In this document: piece after piece, positions 63,346-64,000 of the stretch
Numbering within the stretch: position 1 is the stretch's first letter
Layout: each line of letters starts with the position of its first letter
NCBI RefSeq assembly: GCF_000316035.1
Contig: NZ_ANHX01000011.1
Coordinates: forward strand, 124,001-188,000
DNA length: 64,000 nt
Origin: Paenibacillus sp. PAMC 26794
GTDB taxonomy: Bacteria; Bacillota; Bacilli; Paenibacillales; Paenibacillaceae
Direction of reading: 5' to 3'
The notes under the pieces: model-generated
The model's database searches: none
Told to the model about the DNA's origin: nothing
Seen by the model: the letters and a program-made list of their open reading frames with translations, nothing else
Program-made: the position numbers and the translations under genes

Positions 63346-64000
63346 GTGGCAAGTCCCCAGTTAAAGAATGGATTCATCGGGATTGCTAATGAAATATGGG
63401 ATGAGATAATCAGCCGGAAGTTCACAGAAAGGCAACAAAAGATTCTCAAGCTGATTCTAAGGCTGTCGTATGGCTGCCAGAAGAAAGAGGCAGTTATCCC
63501 TCTCTTGAAGCATTTCGAACTATGTGGAGTACGCATACAGGACGCTAAAAAAGAGATCACTTACTTGGGACAATGTAAGGTAATTTATTGGGATGGCAAA
63601 CAGGTCTATTCTCTCAACAAAAACTATGATGAATGGCGTGTCAGTCTTGTGAAAGAGTGGGATCGTGAAAAATTTTCAGAACTTATCTCTTTAAATATAG
63701 GCAGTAAAAAAGTTACGAAAAGTGTAACTCCAGAAAGTGAAGAACAAGATGAAAGTTACGAAAAGTGTAACTCCGAAGTTACGAAAAGTGTAACTGATGA
63801 GTTACGAAAAGTGGAAGTCGAAGAGAGTCCAATCCCTTGTGGGAGTAAGGCTGAAGGCACCTCTAAAGACATGTTTAAAGACATTATTAAAGTTGGTTGT
63901 TGTTTAACTGATCCCGATTCGGTATTTGAACCGTACACGGGAAACCCGGATTCTGTTCCTAAACCCGAAGCAGATACTGACTCTGATCGGGAGGTTTCCC
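63346..64000 (+). CDS. Lambda-O-like phage replication protein (3' end beyond window)
   Basis: An open frame of 218 codons to the window end, starting with GTG at 63346 after gtgaggaga. The N-terminal 95 residues (SPQLKNGFIGIANEIWDEII, then RQQKILKLILRLSYGCQKKE) match the phage replication protein O N-terminal winged helix. It would bind the origin and recruit the helicase loader. Residues about 120-156 are built from repeated VTKSVT units because the DNA beneath is a set of iterons. It is partial at the window end. Confidence 0.85.
   Translation, partial: MASPQLKNGFIGIANEIWDEIISRKFTERQQKILKLILRLSYGCQKKEAVIPLLKHFELCGVRIQDAKKEITYLGQCKVIYWDGKQVYSLNKNYDEWRVSLVKEWDREKFSELISLNIGSKKVTKSVTPESEEQDESYEKCNSEVTKSVTDELRKVEVEESPIPCGSKAEGTSKDMFKDIIKVGCCLTDPDSVFEPYTGNPDSVPKPEADTDSDREVS
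63711..63813 (+). other. Iterons: probable phage replication origin inside the O-like gene
   Basis: AGTTACGAAAAGTGTAACT occurs in full at 63711-63729, 63754-63772 and 63777-63795, and in part at 63800-63813. Each full copy has inverted ends (agttac/gtaact). The last three start 23 bases apart, about two helical turns. Iterons within the O coding sequence are the arrangement of the lambda origin. Confidence 0.75.

Larger units (their letters stand above)
57200..64000. mobile_element. Prophage, left part (continues beyond window)
   Basis: From the end of glnA on, all genes are phage-type: integrase pointing back to glnA, then an early region with repressor, Cro, an HTH protein, ParB-like, ORF6C, small genes and a lambda-O-like replication protein. 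The boundary with the host lies between 57180 and 57245. No late genes are within the window. Confidence 0.9.

Noticed and set aside
63711-63813. Short CRISPR-like array
   Set aside because: Spacers are unequal and only 4 to 24 bases, copies lie in an open coding frame, and no cas genes are near; iterons explain it better.

Overview
The window looks like the chromosome of a spore-forming Firmicute, most likely a Paenibacillus. It carries spore genes (cotE, spoVK), a tyrosine T-box leader, GlnR-type nitrogen control and a large non-ribosomal peptide synthetase (NRPS). The gene order cotE-mutS-mutL-(methyltransferase)-miaA-hfq-...-spoVK-hflX-ynbB-glnR-glnA matches the Bacillus/Paenibacillus core. 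The genus call is inference from gene content and order; no species can be named.

Bases 1-10.4 kb hold the end of one NRPS gene and a complete second one with domains half-C, A, T, E, C, A, T, E, C. The second enzyme ends in a condensation domain with no thioesterase, so the chain must continue on a protein that is not the next gene. From 10.8 to 13.5 kb a segment of about 655 bp carrying a small YjfB-family motility protein plus the 3' end of a HAD phosphatase gene is present twice, with a secreted-protein gene between the copies. From 13.2 to 17.9 kb a minus-strand set (MFS transporter, class III aminotransferase, zinc-type dehydrogenase, HAD phosphatase) resembles a small amino-sugar or aminocyclitol-type pathway.

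Bases 18-38 kb are mixed housekeeping and accessory genes: a pseudouridine synthase, EamA and AraC genes, a deletion scar joining the remnants of an oxidoreductase and a TetR regulator, a purine permease with a probable frameshift, selO, two orphan immunity-like genes, T-box-controlled tyrS, PadR, carbonic anhydrase, M32 carboxypeptidase, a substrate-binding/ATPase/permease ABC importer and an aromatic-acid-exporter-like membrane protein.

Bases 38-57.1 kb are the conserved core: cotE, a predicted amide ligase, mutS, mutL, a methyltransferase, miaA, hfq, a class A penicillin-binding protein, a DUF402 protein, spoVK, hflX, ynbB, glnR and glnA. A GlnR/TnrA operator lies just upstream of the glnR promoter.

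From about 57.2 kb to the window end lies the left part of a prophage inserted directly after the glnA terminator. It contains an integrase, a repressor and a Cro-like protein with near-identical recognition helices flanking matching operators, an HTH protein, a ParB-like protein, an ORF6C protein, small phage genes, and a lambda-O-like replication protein whose coding sequence contains three complete and one partial iteron, a probable phage replication origin.
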